A DNA stretch of 56,111 nt from an uncultured Bacteroidales bacterium (GCA_902800305.1 CADCDP010000026.1:1-56111), one strand, 5' to 3'; positions 1 through 7,878 are shown, counted from the stretch's first letter. Notes: generated by a model from the letters alone, not told the origin. Made by a program: numbers and translations.

Positions 1-69
1 ACAGAGAAGTTAAGCCCGGCCGCGCCGATGGTACTGCGCCGCAATGCGGGAGAGTAGGTCGCCGCCCCC
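1..69 (+). rRNA. rrf: 5S ribosomal RNA, 3' part (cut by window start)
   Basis: The first bases read as the 3' two thirds of a bacterial 5S rRNA: the conserved AGAAGTTAAGCCC block, then GGTACTGC and the closing GGGAGAGTAGGTCGCCGCC. The gene begins before the window. An intrinsic terminator follows at once, so this is probably the end of an rRNA operon. The exact 3' end is an estimate. Confidence 0.92.
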
Positions 70-76
70 TTTTTGA

Positions 77-128
77 GGAGAGGGACGCCTTGAGGATAAG
101 ATCCTGGGGCGTCCCTCCCCATTTTTTT
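77..128 (+). terminator. Intrinsic terminator of the rRNA operon
   Basis: AGGGACGCC (81-89) pairs perfectly with GGCGTCCCT (108-116), and a run of T follows at 122-128. It sits directly behind the 5S gene. From 129 to 287 I see only TG-rich low-complexity sequence and one small hairpin, no gene. Confidence 0.88.
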
Positions 129-287
129 GTGTGTTTGTGTGTGCGTTTGTGTGTGCTTTCCCGTGGTTCTGCTTCTCCCTTCATGACTGAGCTTCAGTTC
201 CGGGTTCTGCGGAAGGGGCGTGGAGGGTTGCGGCGGAGCCGCAACAGACAGGACGGGGCAGGGTGTTCCGTCCATGACGGAGATGTT

Positions 288-911
288 TTAGAGCATCAGT
301 TCAAGCATACGACGATAGGCTTCAACCTTCTTGTCAAAGGCAAGAGGGTTGGCGCGTGAGGATGACGGAAGGCGGTAGAGAACAAGCAGCTTTCCGTCTT
401 TATTGTATATGTTGGGAATGGGTGTATAGGTGTTCACTTTGGGTGCGTCGGGGATATTGAGGGATGTGCAGATGGTGTCGGTGGCCTTTTCTCCTGTGGT
501 GACGATAGCACGGCAGTGGGGCAGTTGGTGGAGTAGAGCAGTGATGTCGGTTGGTTCTACCACTTCGAGAAATTTGTCCGAAGCGTTGTCCTTCAAACGT
601 CGGATGGCTGTGGAAGTATCGAAAAAAGCGATACCTTTCTCTTTACAGAATGTCACAATCTCCTCTATCTTAAAGCGTTTTGCCTTTTCATCGACAAAGT
701 GGTTACGGTCGCCGAAGAACACCTGTCCTTCGATGCGCCAATGGTCGTTGATGAAGTTTGGGTAATAGAAGTCTATGCACCACCGTTTCCGTTGTGGTGG
801 AAAACTACCCAAGAAGAGCACTTTGGCATTTTCGGGCAAGAAAGGAATCAATGGATGATACTCTACTTCGTTTGTGCTTCTTTCTATATTCTTAGTGTTC
901 AGATAGGTCAT
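288..911 (-). CDS. Uracil-DNA glycosylase family protein
   Basis: A 207-residue cytoplasmic protein of the uracil-DNA glycosylase superfamily, in the branch with G:T/U mismatch glycosylases. The visible evidence is the N-terminal motif FLGSFPP (about residue 33) followed by RWCIDFYYPN, a central VTTGEKA strand, and near the C-terminus LPSSSRANP, which matches the second active-site motif (LPSPS-type). Family knowledge suggests removal of uracil or mispaired bases from DNA; the substrate cannot be read from sequence. The start at 911 lies just downstream of a -7 box at 938-931 and fits the family N-terminus. It is divergent from sstT, with a 60-bp gap shared by both promoters. No partner gene is evident. 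Confidence 0.82.
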   Translation of the reverse strand: MTYLNTKNIERSTNEVEYHPLIPFLPENAKVLFLGSFPPQRKRWCIDFYYPNFINDHWRIEGQVFFGDRNHFVDEKAKRFKIEEIVTFCKEKGIAFFDTSTAIRRLKDNASDKFLEVVEPTDITALLHQLPHCRAIVTTGEKATDTICTSLNIPDAPKVNTYTPIPNIYNKDGKLLVLYRLPSSSRANPLAFDKKVEAYRRMLELML

Positions 912-930
912 CTTCGTAAGATTTTGACCA

Positions 931-938
931 CAAAGGTA
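931..938 (-). promoter_or_regulatory. -7 box (TACCTTTG) of the glycosylase gene
   Basis: Minus-strand TACCTTTG matches the Bacteroidetes -7 consensus TAnnTTTG and places the start of transcription about 12 bases before the start codon at 911. A second TACCTTTG lies on the plus strand at 960-967, facing sstT. Confidence 0.7.
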
Positions 939-971
939 GGCATTTTTAATGAAAAGTTGTACCTTTGTGGC

Positions 972-2183
972 ATGAAACTTCTATCTTACATACGGAAATG
1001 GACGAGCATGAGCCTCGTCTTGCGCATCCTCATCGGCTTAGTGGTGGGTGTGGTGTTGGGTTTATTGTGTCCGCAGTGGACGGTGATAGGCATCCTCGGA
1101 AAAGTGTTTGTTAGTGCGTTGAAAGCTATCGCACCCGTGTTGGTGGCAGTATTGGTAGCTGCTTCCATTGCCAAGGCGAAGGGAGGATTGGGCGCACGAT
1201 TCAGTACCGTCATCACGCTCTACCTTTTCTCCACCTTCATGGCAGCAATGGTGGCAGTGGTGGGCAGTTTTCTGTTCCCTGTAACCATGACGCTCAAAGA
1301 GGCTGCCAGTGGTGAAGCCCCTGGGGGACTGGACGATATATTCACCCATCTACTCACTAACATGGTAACCAACCCCTTGCATTCAGTCACGGCTGCCAAC
1401 TATATCGGTATCCTCTTTTGGGCAGTCGTCATGGGTTTGGCCATGAAGATTCGTGCCAGCGAACACACCATCCAAGTAGTCAGCGATTTCTCCGATGTCA
1501 TCTCGCAGACCGTCACATGGGTCATCCAGTTTGCCCCTTTCGGCATCATGGGATTAGTCTTCTCTTCGGTTTCTGAAAGCGGTTTGGAAATATTCACTGA
1601 CTACGGCAAACTGCTCCTGCTTTTAGTCAGTTGTATGCTCTTCACATCCCTCATTCTCAACCCATTGATAGTCTTCTTCTATCTTCGTCGCAATCCTTAT
1701 CCCCTCGTGTGGCAATGCCTCAAGGAGAGTGGGCTGAATGCCTTCTTTACACGCTCTTCTGCTGCCAATATCCCTGTCAACATGGCACTCTGCCAGCGCC
1801 TTGGTCTCGATAAAAACTTCTATTCCGTTAGCATCCCACTTGGTTCCACTATCAATATGAGTGGGGCAGCTGTCACTATCACCGTACTTTCCCTTTCGGT
1901 GGCTCACACTGTTGGCATCGAGGTCTCTTTCCTTTCAGCTCTCTTCCTCAGTCTCATCGCCACGCTCGGAGCTTGTGGAGCCTCTGGTGTGGCGGGTGGT
2001 TCCCTTCTTCTCGTACCGATGGCATGTTCCCTCTTCGGCATCTCTCCCGACATCGCCATGCAAGCTGTCGCTGTTGGCTTCATCATCGGTGTTGTGCAGG
2101 ACTCCGTCGAAACTGCTCTCAACTCCAGCAGCGACGTACTCTTCACCGCTACGGCAGAATTGCGAGATAAGAGGAAAGGGTGA
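972..2183 (+). CDS. sstT: Serine/threonine:sodium symporter SstT
   Basis: A 403-residue inner-membrane transporter of the dicarboxylate/amino acid:cation symporter family, close in length to E. coli SstT (about 414). Multiple hydrophobic helices are visible. Family signatures include KVFVSALKAIAPVLVAVLVA in the first part and PLGSTINMSGAAVTITV in the substrate-binding hairpin region (about residues 288-304), followed by GACGASGVAGGSLLLVPMACS. It probably imports serine and threonine with sodium. The start is uncertain. ATG 972 gives the usual amphipathic N-terminus before MSLVLRIL, but a perfect plus-strand -7 box (960-967) ends only four bases before it. Either the mRNA is nearly leaderless or translation starts at ATG 1008. 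Confidence 0.9.
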   Translation: MKLLSYIRKWTSMSLVLRILIGLVVGVVLGLLCPQWTVIGILGKVFVSALKAIAPVLVAVLVAASIAKAKGGLGARFSTVITLYLFSTFMAAMVAVVGSFLFPVTMTLKEAASGEAPGGLDDIFTHLLTNMVTNPLHSVTAANYIGILFWAVVMGLAMKIRASEHTIQVVSDFSDVISQTVTWVIQFAPFGIMGLVFSSVSESGLEIFTDYGKLLLLLVSCMLFTSLILNPLIVFFYLRRNPYPLVWQCLKESGLNAFFTRSSAANIPVNMALCQRLGLDKNFYSVSIPLGSTINMSGAAVTITVLSLSVAHTVGIEVSFLSALFLSLIATLGACGASGVAGGSLLLVPMACSLFGISPDIAMQAVAVGFIIGVVQDSVETALNSSSDVLFTATAELRDKRKG

Positions 2184-2294
2184 AATCCGTTTGTGTCGCG
2201 TTCTCTTGGGGCATATAAGTAGCCGAATGCGTCGAAAATCCATGTTTGGGGAATGATTTTTCGTTCATTGTGCTGAAGTGTAAGAAAAAAGTTG

Positions 2295-2302
2295 TACCTT
2301 CG
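2295..2302 (+). promoter_or_regulatory. Probable -7 box (TACCTTCG) of the DUF4923-like gene
   Basis: TACCTTCG differs from the TAnnTTTG consensus at one base and lies 28 bases before the start codon at 2330. A TTG is found about 24 bases upstream, slightly far for a -33 element. Confidence 0.5.
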
Positions 2303-2329
2303 CCTCCGTAACATTACAATTAAGACATT

Positions 2330-2989
2330 ATGGTAAAAATGATGAAAGAAATCCCTTTCCTTGTGGGATTACTGTTTTTTGTTTCATTGACTGCTCACGG
2401 TCAGATAACGAAAGGAGTGAAGGAAGTGACTGATAGTGTAAAGTCAGGCGTGTCGAGCGTTAAATCTGGTCATGTCAAGACAGCGGTTTCTTCTGTTAAG
2501 GGTGCCTTTTCAGCCAAAGCTCCCAGTGCCCAATTTCTGATTGGTACATGGTTCTATGCCGAACCAGCCGTGTTGACTACTTCTGGCAATCTGCTTGTCA
2601 AGGCAGCAGGTGAAACGGCCGAAGGTAAACTGGAGAAGATGTTAGGAGAGTATTACGAAAAGAGCAATATTACGTCCAAGAACACTTATGTTACTTTTAA
2701 TCAAGACGGCACCTTCGTAAGAACTGTGGCGGGTCACACTGAGAAAGGAACGTGGATGGTGGGTGGTCATACACTTTATTTTGCAACAAAGAACGAAGTC
2801 TTTTCCATCATGACCACTCAAGTGGAAGATGGTGGCAAGTTGGTATTGGTCTCCGATGTGGCAAGAGTATTGGACGGCATCAAGAAGTTGGGTGGGTTGA
2901 AAGACAACACCACCAACAAGGCCATTGTCACGTTATCCAAACAAGTGGATGGCATCGAGGGTGGCTTCCTTCTCACCAAGAAACGCTGA
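2330..2989 (+). CDS. DUF4923-like secreted lipocalin-type protein
   Basis: A 219-residue protein with a cleavable signal peptide (hydrophobic residues 8-22, ending AHGQ). After a serine/valine/lysine-rich linker (residues 26-62) comes a domain with the pattern LIGTWFYAEPAV, then NLLVKAAGE, EYYEKSNI, TYVTFNQDGTF, GTWMVGGHTLYF. This matches my memory of DUF4923, a lipocalin-like family common in Bacteroidales, with one or two copies per genome. Function is unknown. It is probably periplasmic or surface-associated; there is no lipobox cysteine. It stands alone with its own promoter. ATG 2342 is a possible alternative start. The family name is recalled, not searched. Confidence 0.72.
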   Translation: MVKMMKEIPFLVGLLFFVSLTAHGQITKGVKEVTDSVKSGVSSVKSGHVKTAVSSVKGAFSAKAPSAQFLIGTWFYAEPAVLTTSGNLLVKAAGETAEGKLEKMLGEYYEKSNITSKNTYVTFNQDGTFVRTVAGHTEKGTWMVGGHTLYFATKNEVFSIMTTQVEDGGKLVLVSDVARVLDGIKKLGGLKDNTTNKAIVTLSKQVDGIEGGFLLTKKR

Positions 2990-3048
2990 ATCCATGTGTG
3001 CTGGCTGTCCATCGCTTGTGGTGACGTTTATGTGACACATCTGTCTCC

Positions 3049-4182
3049 ATGAAAATCGTTTTAGCTTTTGATTCTTTCAAAGGATGTCTCACTGCAGAGG
3101 AGGCTTGTCGCGCTGCCGAGGAGGGAGTGCGCAGGGCTGGCTTCAGCGGTGAGGTGGTGTGTGTGCCGCTGAGTGATGGAGGTGAGGGACTGGTGCTGTG
3201 CTTTCTTCGGACGGGAAAGGCACATGAGGTGATGGTGCGAGTGCATGGACCGCTGATGGAAGAAGTGGTGGCGAAGTATGCCATCAGTGAGGACGGAGAG
3301 ACTGCGTACATGGAGATGGCCAGTGCGTGTGGTTTGACATTGGTGCCTATGGAGAAGCGGAACCCGTTGGAAACGACCACGTATGGGCTTGGAGAAATGC
3401 TGAAGGATGCCGTGGAGCATGGAGTGAAGCACATCGTGCTGGGCATTGGCGGTTCTGCTACGTGTGATGGGGGAATAGGGATGCTGGAGGCATTGGATGT
3501 ATGGCAGAGTACGATAGGGGAAGGCTCGGCACCTCTGAATCGCACCCGACGGGTACGACAAGCCGCACCCGACGGGTACGACCAATCGCACCCGACGGGT
3601 GCGATTTTGACCGTAGCTTGTGATGTCAATAACCCTCTCTACGGTAGGGAAGGGGCTGCCTACGTGTTTGCTCCACAGAAGGGGGCAACGGCGGAGCAAG
3701 TAGTGGTGCTCGACAGACGTTTGCGGGCATTTGCTATGGCGACGGAGGAAATGGGATTGGCGACAAAGGAGGATGCTTTCCATCCTGGAGCTGGTGCAGC
3801 AGGCGGATTGGGCTATGCGTTGCTGACGTATTGGGGAGCAGAACTGAAACGAGGCATCGAGGTGGTGATGGAGGCTATGGGATTCGACGAGGCTCTGAGA
3901 GGGGCTGATGTGGTGGTGACGGGCGAGGGTTGTTCAGACGAGCAGACCGTGCATGGGAAGGTGGCGGCAGGTGTGCTGGGAAGGGCACAGGCTTTGGGAG
4001 TGAAGACCGTGTTGATGTCGGGCGTGATAAAAGACAGGGAGGTGTTGGAGGCATACGGTTTTAATCGTGTGTATGGCATCAATGAGGGGAATTCACGTTC
4101 CTTGGAAGAACTGATGCAAGCGGAGGTGGCGAAGGAGAACATCAGAAGGACATGCCAGCGGATGCTGGAGGAGGGTTTATGA
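3049..4182 (+). CDS. Glycerate kinase, with a repeat array embedded in frame
   Basis: A 377-residue glycerate kinase of the GarK/GlxK family, phosphorylating glycerate with ATP in the cytosol. Visible landmarks are SFKGCLTAEEACRAAEEG at the N-terminus, GIGGSATCDGGIGMLEAL (about residue 140), VACDVNNPLYGREGA, FAPQKGAT, HPGAGAAGGLGYAL, VVVTGEGCSDEQTVHGK. Total length is near the family norm (about 381). Residues 164-186 are encoded by three copies of a 19-bp palindrome at 23-bp spacing. They replace a region that in E. coli enzymes encodes the DANG-to-ISGLD surface segment just before VACDV. So the array appears to have substituted for native sequence rather than simply added to it, while keeping the frame. 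Whether the enzyme is active is not known. It overlaps the next gene by 4 bp (ATGA). Confidence 0.9.
   Translation: MKIVLAFDSFKGCLTAEEACRAAEEGVRRAGFSGEVVCVPLSDGGEGLVLCFLRTGKAHEVMVRVHGPLMEEVVAKYAISEDGETAYMEMASACGLTLVPMEKRNPLETTTYGLGEMLKDAVEHGVKHIVLGIGGSATCDGGIGMLEALDVWQSTIGEGSAPLNRTRRVRQAAPDGYDQSHPTGAILTVACDVNNPLYGREGAAYVFAPQKGATAEQVVVLDRRLRAFAMATEEMGLATKEDAFHPGAGAAGGLGYALLTYWGAELKRGIEVVMEAMGFDEALRGADVVVTGEGCSDEQTVHGKVAAGVLGRAQALGVKTVLMSGVIKDREVLEAYGFNRVYGINEGNSRSLEELMQAEVAKENIRRTCQRMLEEGL
3540..3604. repeat. Three-unit, 23-bp-period palindrome array (coding copy)
   Basis: Units of 19 bp, consensus YCGCACCCGACGGGTRCGA, lie at 3540-3558, 3563-3581 and 3586-3604. Their centres (3549, 3572, 3595) are exactly 23 bp apart, separated by 4-bp spacers. 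Because 23 is not a multiple of three, each unit is read in a different frame (NRTRRVR, AAPDGYD, SHPTGAI), but three units give 69 bp and keep the gene open. The same motif recurs at 28128-28192. Confidence 0.95.
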
Positions 4183-5078
4183 GAAATCCGTTCAATGGTT
4201 TTCTTTATTTCATGAAGGGCGACCGCCGTGCGGTGGTGGCTTTAGGGTGCATTGCCGTGTTTTGTGTGGGGGTGTTGATGGTGGTGGATAGGCTCTCTCT
4301 TCAGTCTTCCCTCTCTATGGGGAGGGAGACTGTGCAGGATGTTGGACACGAGCCAGATGCTCTCCCTGTGGAAGAGATGTCCAATGGACAGAAGGTGTCT
4401 GTCTTCGACCCGAACACGGTGGATTCTCTTACGCTGATAGGCTTTGGCCTAAAAGCTTGGAAGGTGAGAAACTTTCTGCATTATCGTGCGGCAGGGAAGG
4501 TGTTTCGGTCGGCTGAGGATATGGGCAACACGTATGGATGGACGGCTGAGGATGTGGCAATGCTGGAGCCGTATGTGCGTGTGGGTGAGTCATATAGTAG
4601 GAAGGAAGGGAAGCCCAGAAAAGAATGGGAGAAAAGGGAACGGAAAGAAAATGAGCCTGAGCGTACTTCCAATAAGTTCCGTTCCCTCACCAAGGTGGAT
4701 GTGAATACGGCTGACACAGCGATGCTGCGTCGCATTCCTGGAGTTGGCGAAAAAATCAGCGATGCCATCGTTCGCTATCGTCAGCGTTTGGGTGGTTTCC
4801 ACTGCGTCAATCAACTCTTGGACATCAAAATTGTCTCGCCCGAATTGCTCGAATGGTTCACCGTCTCTTCTTCTCCCGACATCCAGAGAATCAACATCAA
4901 CAAGGCATCCTTCCAAGCCCTCAACAGCCACCCCTACATCTCCTACGAACAAACCAAAGCACTCCTGCAATACCTCCGCCTCTACGGCGAAGTGAAAAAT
5001 GAAGAAACGCTCCTTTCCACAGGCATCTTCTCTAAGGAAGACCTGGAGAGGTTAAGGCCTTATATTGCTTATGAATAA
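4179..5078 (+). CDS. Membrane-anchored helix-hairpin-helix (ComEA-like) protein
   Basis: A 299-residue protein starting MRNPFNGFLYFMKGDRRA, with one transmembrane segment at about residues 19-38 and the remainder probably outside the inner membrane. Three helix-hairpin-helix-like stretches follow: FDPNTVDSLTLIGFGLKAWK, VDVNTADTAMLRRIPGVGEK (the canonical one, with ...VDVNTA and IPGVGEKIS) and ININKASFQALNSHPYISYE. This arrangement is widespread in Bacteroidetes and is related to the ComEA DNA-binding domain. A role in DNA handling at the envelope is possible but not shown. I chose ATG 4179, overlapping the glycerate kinase stop by 4 bp, over the longer frame from 4152. It overlaps the next gene by 8 bp. 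Confidence 0.8.
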   Translation: MRNPFNGFLYFMKGDRRAVVALGCIAVFCVGVLMVVDRLSLQSSLSMGRETVQDVGHEPDALPVEEMSNGQKVSVFDPNTVDSLTLIGFGLKAWKVRNFLHYRAAGKVFRSAEDMGNTYGWTAEDVAMLEPYVRVGESYSRKEGKPRKEWEKRERKENEPERTSNKFRSLTKVDVNTADTAMLRRIPGVGEKISDAIVRYRQRLGGFHCVNQLLDIKIVSPELLEWFTVSSSPDIQRININKASFQALNSHPYISYEQTKALLQYLRLYGEVKNEETLLSTGIFSKEDLERLRPYIAYE

Positions 5079-6051
5079 AAAGGAAAAGTTTTGGAACTGG
5101 GTGATGGGCATTAAGCCCAAGCATGTGGCGTGGACCTGTGTGGCGGTTTTCTTGCTGTTGGTTTCCGCTTGGTTCCCTCTCCCGTTTGGTATACGTGCCA
5201 ATTGGCTTTACAGTACTTATAGAGTCAATCATAGGGGTGTTTTCTACACGAACAGTCCTTATGCCATGCTGGCTTTTCCCTTCACGGGAAATGCGCATGC
5301 TGGCTATCTGAAGGGGGCTGACTTTTGGACTTTCCATGTGCTGGATGACGATTGGGCAAAAGACAAGAGTCATGTGTGGTATCTGTATTATCCTGTGAAG
5401 GGAGTGGATGCAGCGACATTTCAATTGGGAAAGAATGGCATTCCGAAAGACAAGTATCATGTCTTTCGGAATTACTTGTGGTATTATAGCCCATCTCAGT
5501 GTGACATCGACCCTGCAACAGCGGAGTATTTCGTGCAACAACCTATCAAGTTTGATTATTATACCAAAAAGCCAGAACTCGATTGGGTAAAGGCATGGAT
5601 GCGTGACAGCAAGCATGTTTATTTCCATGAGCAGCGTGTTGATGTGGATAGGGCGACTTTCCGTAGGTTGGCAGGACATAGTTGGTTTAGTGAACAGGGA
5701 GAATGGTATGTGGACAAGAATTTTGTTTATACTCCTCGCCGTACCGAAAATTATCATGGTCGACATGATAGCAGGCCGCCTTTCGAATTGGTGCGTGTGG
5801 ATTCTCTGCGTGAACCTTTGGAGGTGATTCCTATTTTCTTGAATGAAAGGGATAAGACCGACACCATCTATCATGCGAGTTACTATCTGCGTAATGGAAA
5901 CCACATTCTCTACAGCAATGGCTATGTTTGCAAGGTGGCGTATGAGGTGGATGTGAAAAGCATCCGCATTGAGCGCAGCAAAGAGATCGGAGATGCGTAT
6001 ATTTGTGTCATCAACGATACATTACGTTTGAAGAGTGGTGAAAGGGATTAG
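5071..6051 (+). CDS. DKNYY domain protein
   Basis: A 326-residue protein with one membrane helix near the N-terminus (about residues 15-38, WTCVAVFLLLVSAWFPLPFG). Repeats of the DKNYY type follow: WAKDKSHVWYLYYPVKGVDAATFQ, PKDKYHVFRNYLWYY, MRDSKHVYFHEQRVDVDRATFR, YVDKNFVYTP. Each has the pattern DK-x-HV-x-Y ... VDxxTF. The family is common in Bacteroidetes, fusobacteria and proteobacteria and has no firmly known function. The protein is probably anchored in the inner membrane and faces the periplasm. ATG 5071 is preferred to TTG 5065. It overlaps the upstream stop by 8 bp, so glycerate kinase, helix-hairpin-helix and DKNYY genes are co-transcribed. Confidence 0.78.
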   Translation: MNKKEKFWNWVMGIKPKHVAWTCVAVFLLLVSAWFPLPFGIRANWLYSTYRVNHRGVFYTNSPYAMLAFPFTGNAHAGYLKGADFWTFHVLDDDWAKDKSHVWYLYYPVKGVDAATFQLGKNGIPKDKYHVFRNYLWYYSPSQCDIDPATAEYFVQQPIKFDYYTKKPELDWVKAWMRDSKHVYFHEQRVDVDRATFRRLAGHSWFSEQGEWYVDKNFVYTPRRTENYHGRHDSRPPFELVRVDSLREPLEVIPIFLNERDKTDTIYHASYYLRNGNHILYSNGYVCKVAYEVDVKSIRIERSKEIGDAYICVINDTLRLKSGERD

Positions 6052-6060
6052 TGAGGTCAC

Positions 6061-6101
6061 AAAAAAGGGCATGTGTTAGCTCTGCTGAACAAACACATGC
6101 C
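6061..6101 (-). terminator. Intrinsic terminator of trpS
   Basis: GGCATGTGTT (6068-6077) pairs with AACACATGCC (6092-6101). On the minus strand the hairpin is followed by a run of six T (6066-6061). It lies 34 bp after the trpS stop and may also slow transcription coming from the DKNYY gene. Confidence 0.85.
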
Positions 6102-6134
6102 ATCGTGTATGTATAAAAGGATGTAAGTTGCTGT

Positions 6135-7127
6135 TTAGTAAACCTTGAAGCCGATAATCTTTCTGACTTCTTTCAGAGTGGCTGCTGCACTTTCACGAGC
6201 TTTCTCAGCACCCATCTTGGCAACCTTGTCAAGGAGTTCTTGGTTGTTCTTGTATTCGAGGATGCGCTCACGGATGGGGGTGAGGGTCTTCACGATGTCC
6301 TCGGCCAACTGCTTCTTCATGTCGCCGTAGCGGATGGACATATCGTTCCACTTCTCGTTGAAGTAGTCATAAGTTTCTTTCGAGGAAGCAATCTCCATGA
6401 GAGTGAAGAGGTTCTGGATGACCTCGGGTTTCTCTTGGTTCGGCTCTGTGGGACCGGAATCGGTCACAGCACGCTTTACTTTCTTCTCGATGGACTTGGC
6501 ATCTTCGTAGAGGTAGATGCAGTTGCCTTCCGATTTGCCCATCTTGCCCGAACCGTCGAGGCCTGGAATCTTGATGGCGTGGTCGCCAAAGTAGAAGTTC
6601 TGTGGCTCTGGAAAGAATTCGACACCGTAGATGTTGTTGAAGCGGCGGGCACACTTGCGAGCCATCTCCATGTTCTGCTCCTGGTCTTTGCCCACGGGCA
6701 CCTTGGCGGCGCGGTGCTGTAGGATGTCGGCAGCCATGAGGGTAGGGTAGGTGAGCAAACCTGCATTGACATTGTTGGGTTGCTTGCGAGCCTTCTCCTT
6801 GAAGGTCGTCACGCGCTCCAGTTCGCCGAGGTAGCAGTTCATGTTGAAGTAGAGGTACAGCTCGATGGTTTCGGGCACGTCGCTCTGTATGTAGATGGTT
6901 GACTTCTCTGGGTCGATGCCGCAAGCAAGGTATTCAGCCAAAATGGTGCGAGCAGACTGCTGAATGTCCTCTGGCTTGGGGTGTGTAGTGAGGGAATGCC
7001 AGTCGGCGATGAAGTAATAGCAGTTATAGTCTTCCTGCATCTTCACGAAGTTCTGAACGGCTCCGTAGTAGTTGCCGAGGTGGAGGTTTCCCGTAGGGCG
7101 AATGCCACTAAGTACGATTTCTTTCAT
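6135..7127 (-). CDS. trpS: Tryptophan--tRNA ligase
   Basis: A 330-residue class I aminoacyl-tRNA synthetase that charges tRNA-Trp in the cytoplasm. The HIGH motif appears as LHLGNYYGA after SGIRPTGN (residues 6-22), and the KMSKS loop as GKMGKSEGN (about residue 190). Family blocks include YFIADWHSLT, GLLTYPTLMAADILQ and VPVGKDQEQN. Length equals that of bacterial TrpRS (about 330). The frame is open further upstream, but the start at 7127 (MKEIVLSGIRPTG) fits the family and follows a -7 box at 7158-7151. It is divergent from nadD. Confidence 0.96.
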   Translation of the reverse strand: MKEIVLSGIRPTGNLHLGNYYGAVQNFVKMQEDYNCYYFIADWHSLTTHPKPEDIQQSARTILAEYLACGIDPEKSTIYIQSDVPETIELYLYFNMNCYLGELERVTTFKEKARKQPNNVNAGLLTYPTLMAADILQHRAAKVPVGKDQEQNMEMARKCARRFNNIYGVEFFPEPQNFYFGDHAIKIPGLDGSGKMGKSEGNCIYLYEDAKSIEKKVKRAVTDSGPTEPNQEKPEVIQNLFTLMEIASSKETYDYFNEKWNDMSIRYGDMKKQLAEDIVKTLTPIRERILEYKNNQELLDKVAKMGAEKARESAAATLKEVRKIIGFKVY

Positions 7128-7150
7128 GTTTATGTAGTTGAAAATTTGTG

Positions 7151-7158
7151 CAAAGGTA
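7151..7158 (-). promoter_or_regulatory. -7 box (TACCTTTG) of trpS
   Basis: Minus-strand TACCTTTG, a perfect TAnnTTTG match, 23 bases upstream of the trpS start codon. The expected -33 position falls inside the long palindrome at 7169-7264, where I see no clear TTTG. Confidence 0.72.
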
Positions 7159-7168
7159 AGTATTTTCA

Positions 7169-7264
7169 GTGAAAAGTGAAGAGTGAAAAGTGAAAAATCT
7201 ATATTACCTGCCATCCGGATGGTTGGATACTTAGATTTTTCACTTTTCACTCTACACTTTTCAC
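7169..7264. repeat. 96-bp near-perfect palindrome between trpS and nadD promoters
   Basis: The left arm 7169-7201 and right arm 7232-7264 are 33 bp each and complementary at 32 positions. They are built from GTGAAAAGTG-type repeats ending GAAAAATCTA. The centre holds a second perfect palindrome, CCATCCGGATGG (7211-7222), with the same axis (7216.5). The flanking -7 boxes (7151-7158 minus, 7275-7282 plus) are also placed nearly symmetrically. It could form a long RNA hairpin or a DNA cruciform. Confidence 0.9.
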
Positions 7265-7274
7265 TTCTTTTCCG

Positions 7275-7282
7275 TACTTTTG
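7275..7282 (+). promoter_or_regulatory. -7 box (TACTTTTG) of nadD
   Basis: TACTTTTG matches TAnnTTTG. Transcription would begin around 7289, which argues for translation starting at ATG 7300 rather than ATG 7291. Confidence 0.68.
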
Positions 7283-7299
7283 CAAAAAGAATGGAATTT

Positions 7300-7878
7300 A
7301 TGAGAATAGGCATTTACGGAGGTAGTTTCAATCCCATCCACAGGGGACACACGCAGCTGGCAGCATCCATTGTGGAGCAAGGTCTGGTGGATGAGTTGTG
7401 GCTATTGGTGTCGCCGCTGAACCCGTTGAAGAGCGGTGAAGTGAGTGACATTGCCGAGTATGAGCATCGGTTGAAGATGGCTGAGTTGGCGACGGAGGGC
7501 ATCCAGGGAGTGAAGGTGTCGGATTTTGAGCGTCATCTGCCTTTGCCTTCCTACACGGTGAAAACTCTCGCAGCATTGCGTGAAGCATACCCAGAGCATG
7601 AGTTTGTGCTTGTCATCGGTGCGGATAACTGGGAGCGTTTCCCCCGTTGGTATCGTGCAGACGAAATCATTGAGAAGTATCGGATCTTGGTTTATCGCCG
7701 TCCAGGATGCGAAATGGACGAGACGGTTCTTCCGTCTTCTGTGCAGGTGGTGGAGACACCGCTGTATGATGTCAGTTCTACGGAGATTCGAGCATCGGTG
7801 AAAAAGGGACGGATGATGAGACGGTGGCTGGATAGCCGTGTGGCACGATACATCAAGGAAAAGGGATTGTATCTTTAG
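7300..7878 (+). CDS. nadD: Nicotinate-nucleotide adenylyltransferase
   Basis: A 192-residue cytoplasmic enzyme joining nicotinate mononucleotide and ATP to form deamido-NAD, a step of NAD synthesis. The nucleotidyltransferase motif is GIYGGSFNPIHRGH (residues 3-16), and the C-terminal SSTEIRASVKKG (about 157-168) is the usual second ATP-binding motif. VIGADNWERFPRWY (about 107-120) is typical of NadD. The frame is open upstream into the palindrome, but the promoter position and family alignment favour ATG 7300 (MRIGIYGG). It ends overlapping the convergent downstream gene by 4 bp. Confidence 0.94.
   Translation: MRIGIYGGSFNPIHRGHTQLAASIVEQGLVDELWLLVSPLNPLKSGEVSDIAEYEHRLKMAELATEGIQGVKVSDFERHLPLPSYTVKTLAALREAYPEHEFVLVIGADNWERFPRWYRADEIIEKYRILVYRRPGCEMDETVLPSSVQVVETPLYDVSSTEIRASVKKGRMMRRWLDSRVARYIKEKGLYL

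Noticed and set aside
227..245. Hairpin GTTGCGGC/GCCGCAAC as a further unit of the 23-bp arrays
   Set aside because: The next palindrome (GGACGG/CCGTCC, 251-273) has its centre 26 bp away, and no third unit follows.
3540..3604. CRISPR array
   Set aside because: Three 19-bp palindromes with 4-bp spacers; far too short spacers, no cas genes, and the sequence lies inside a coding gene.
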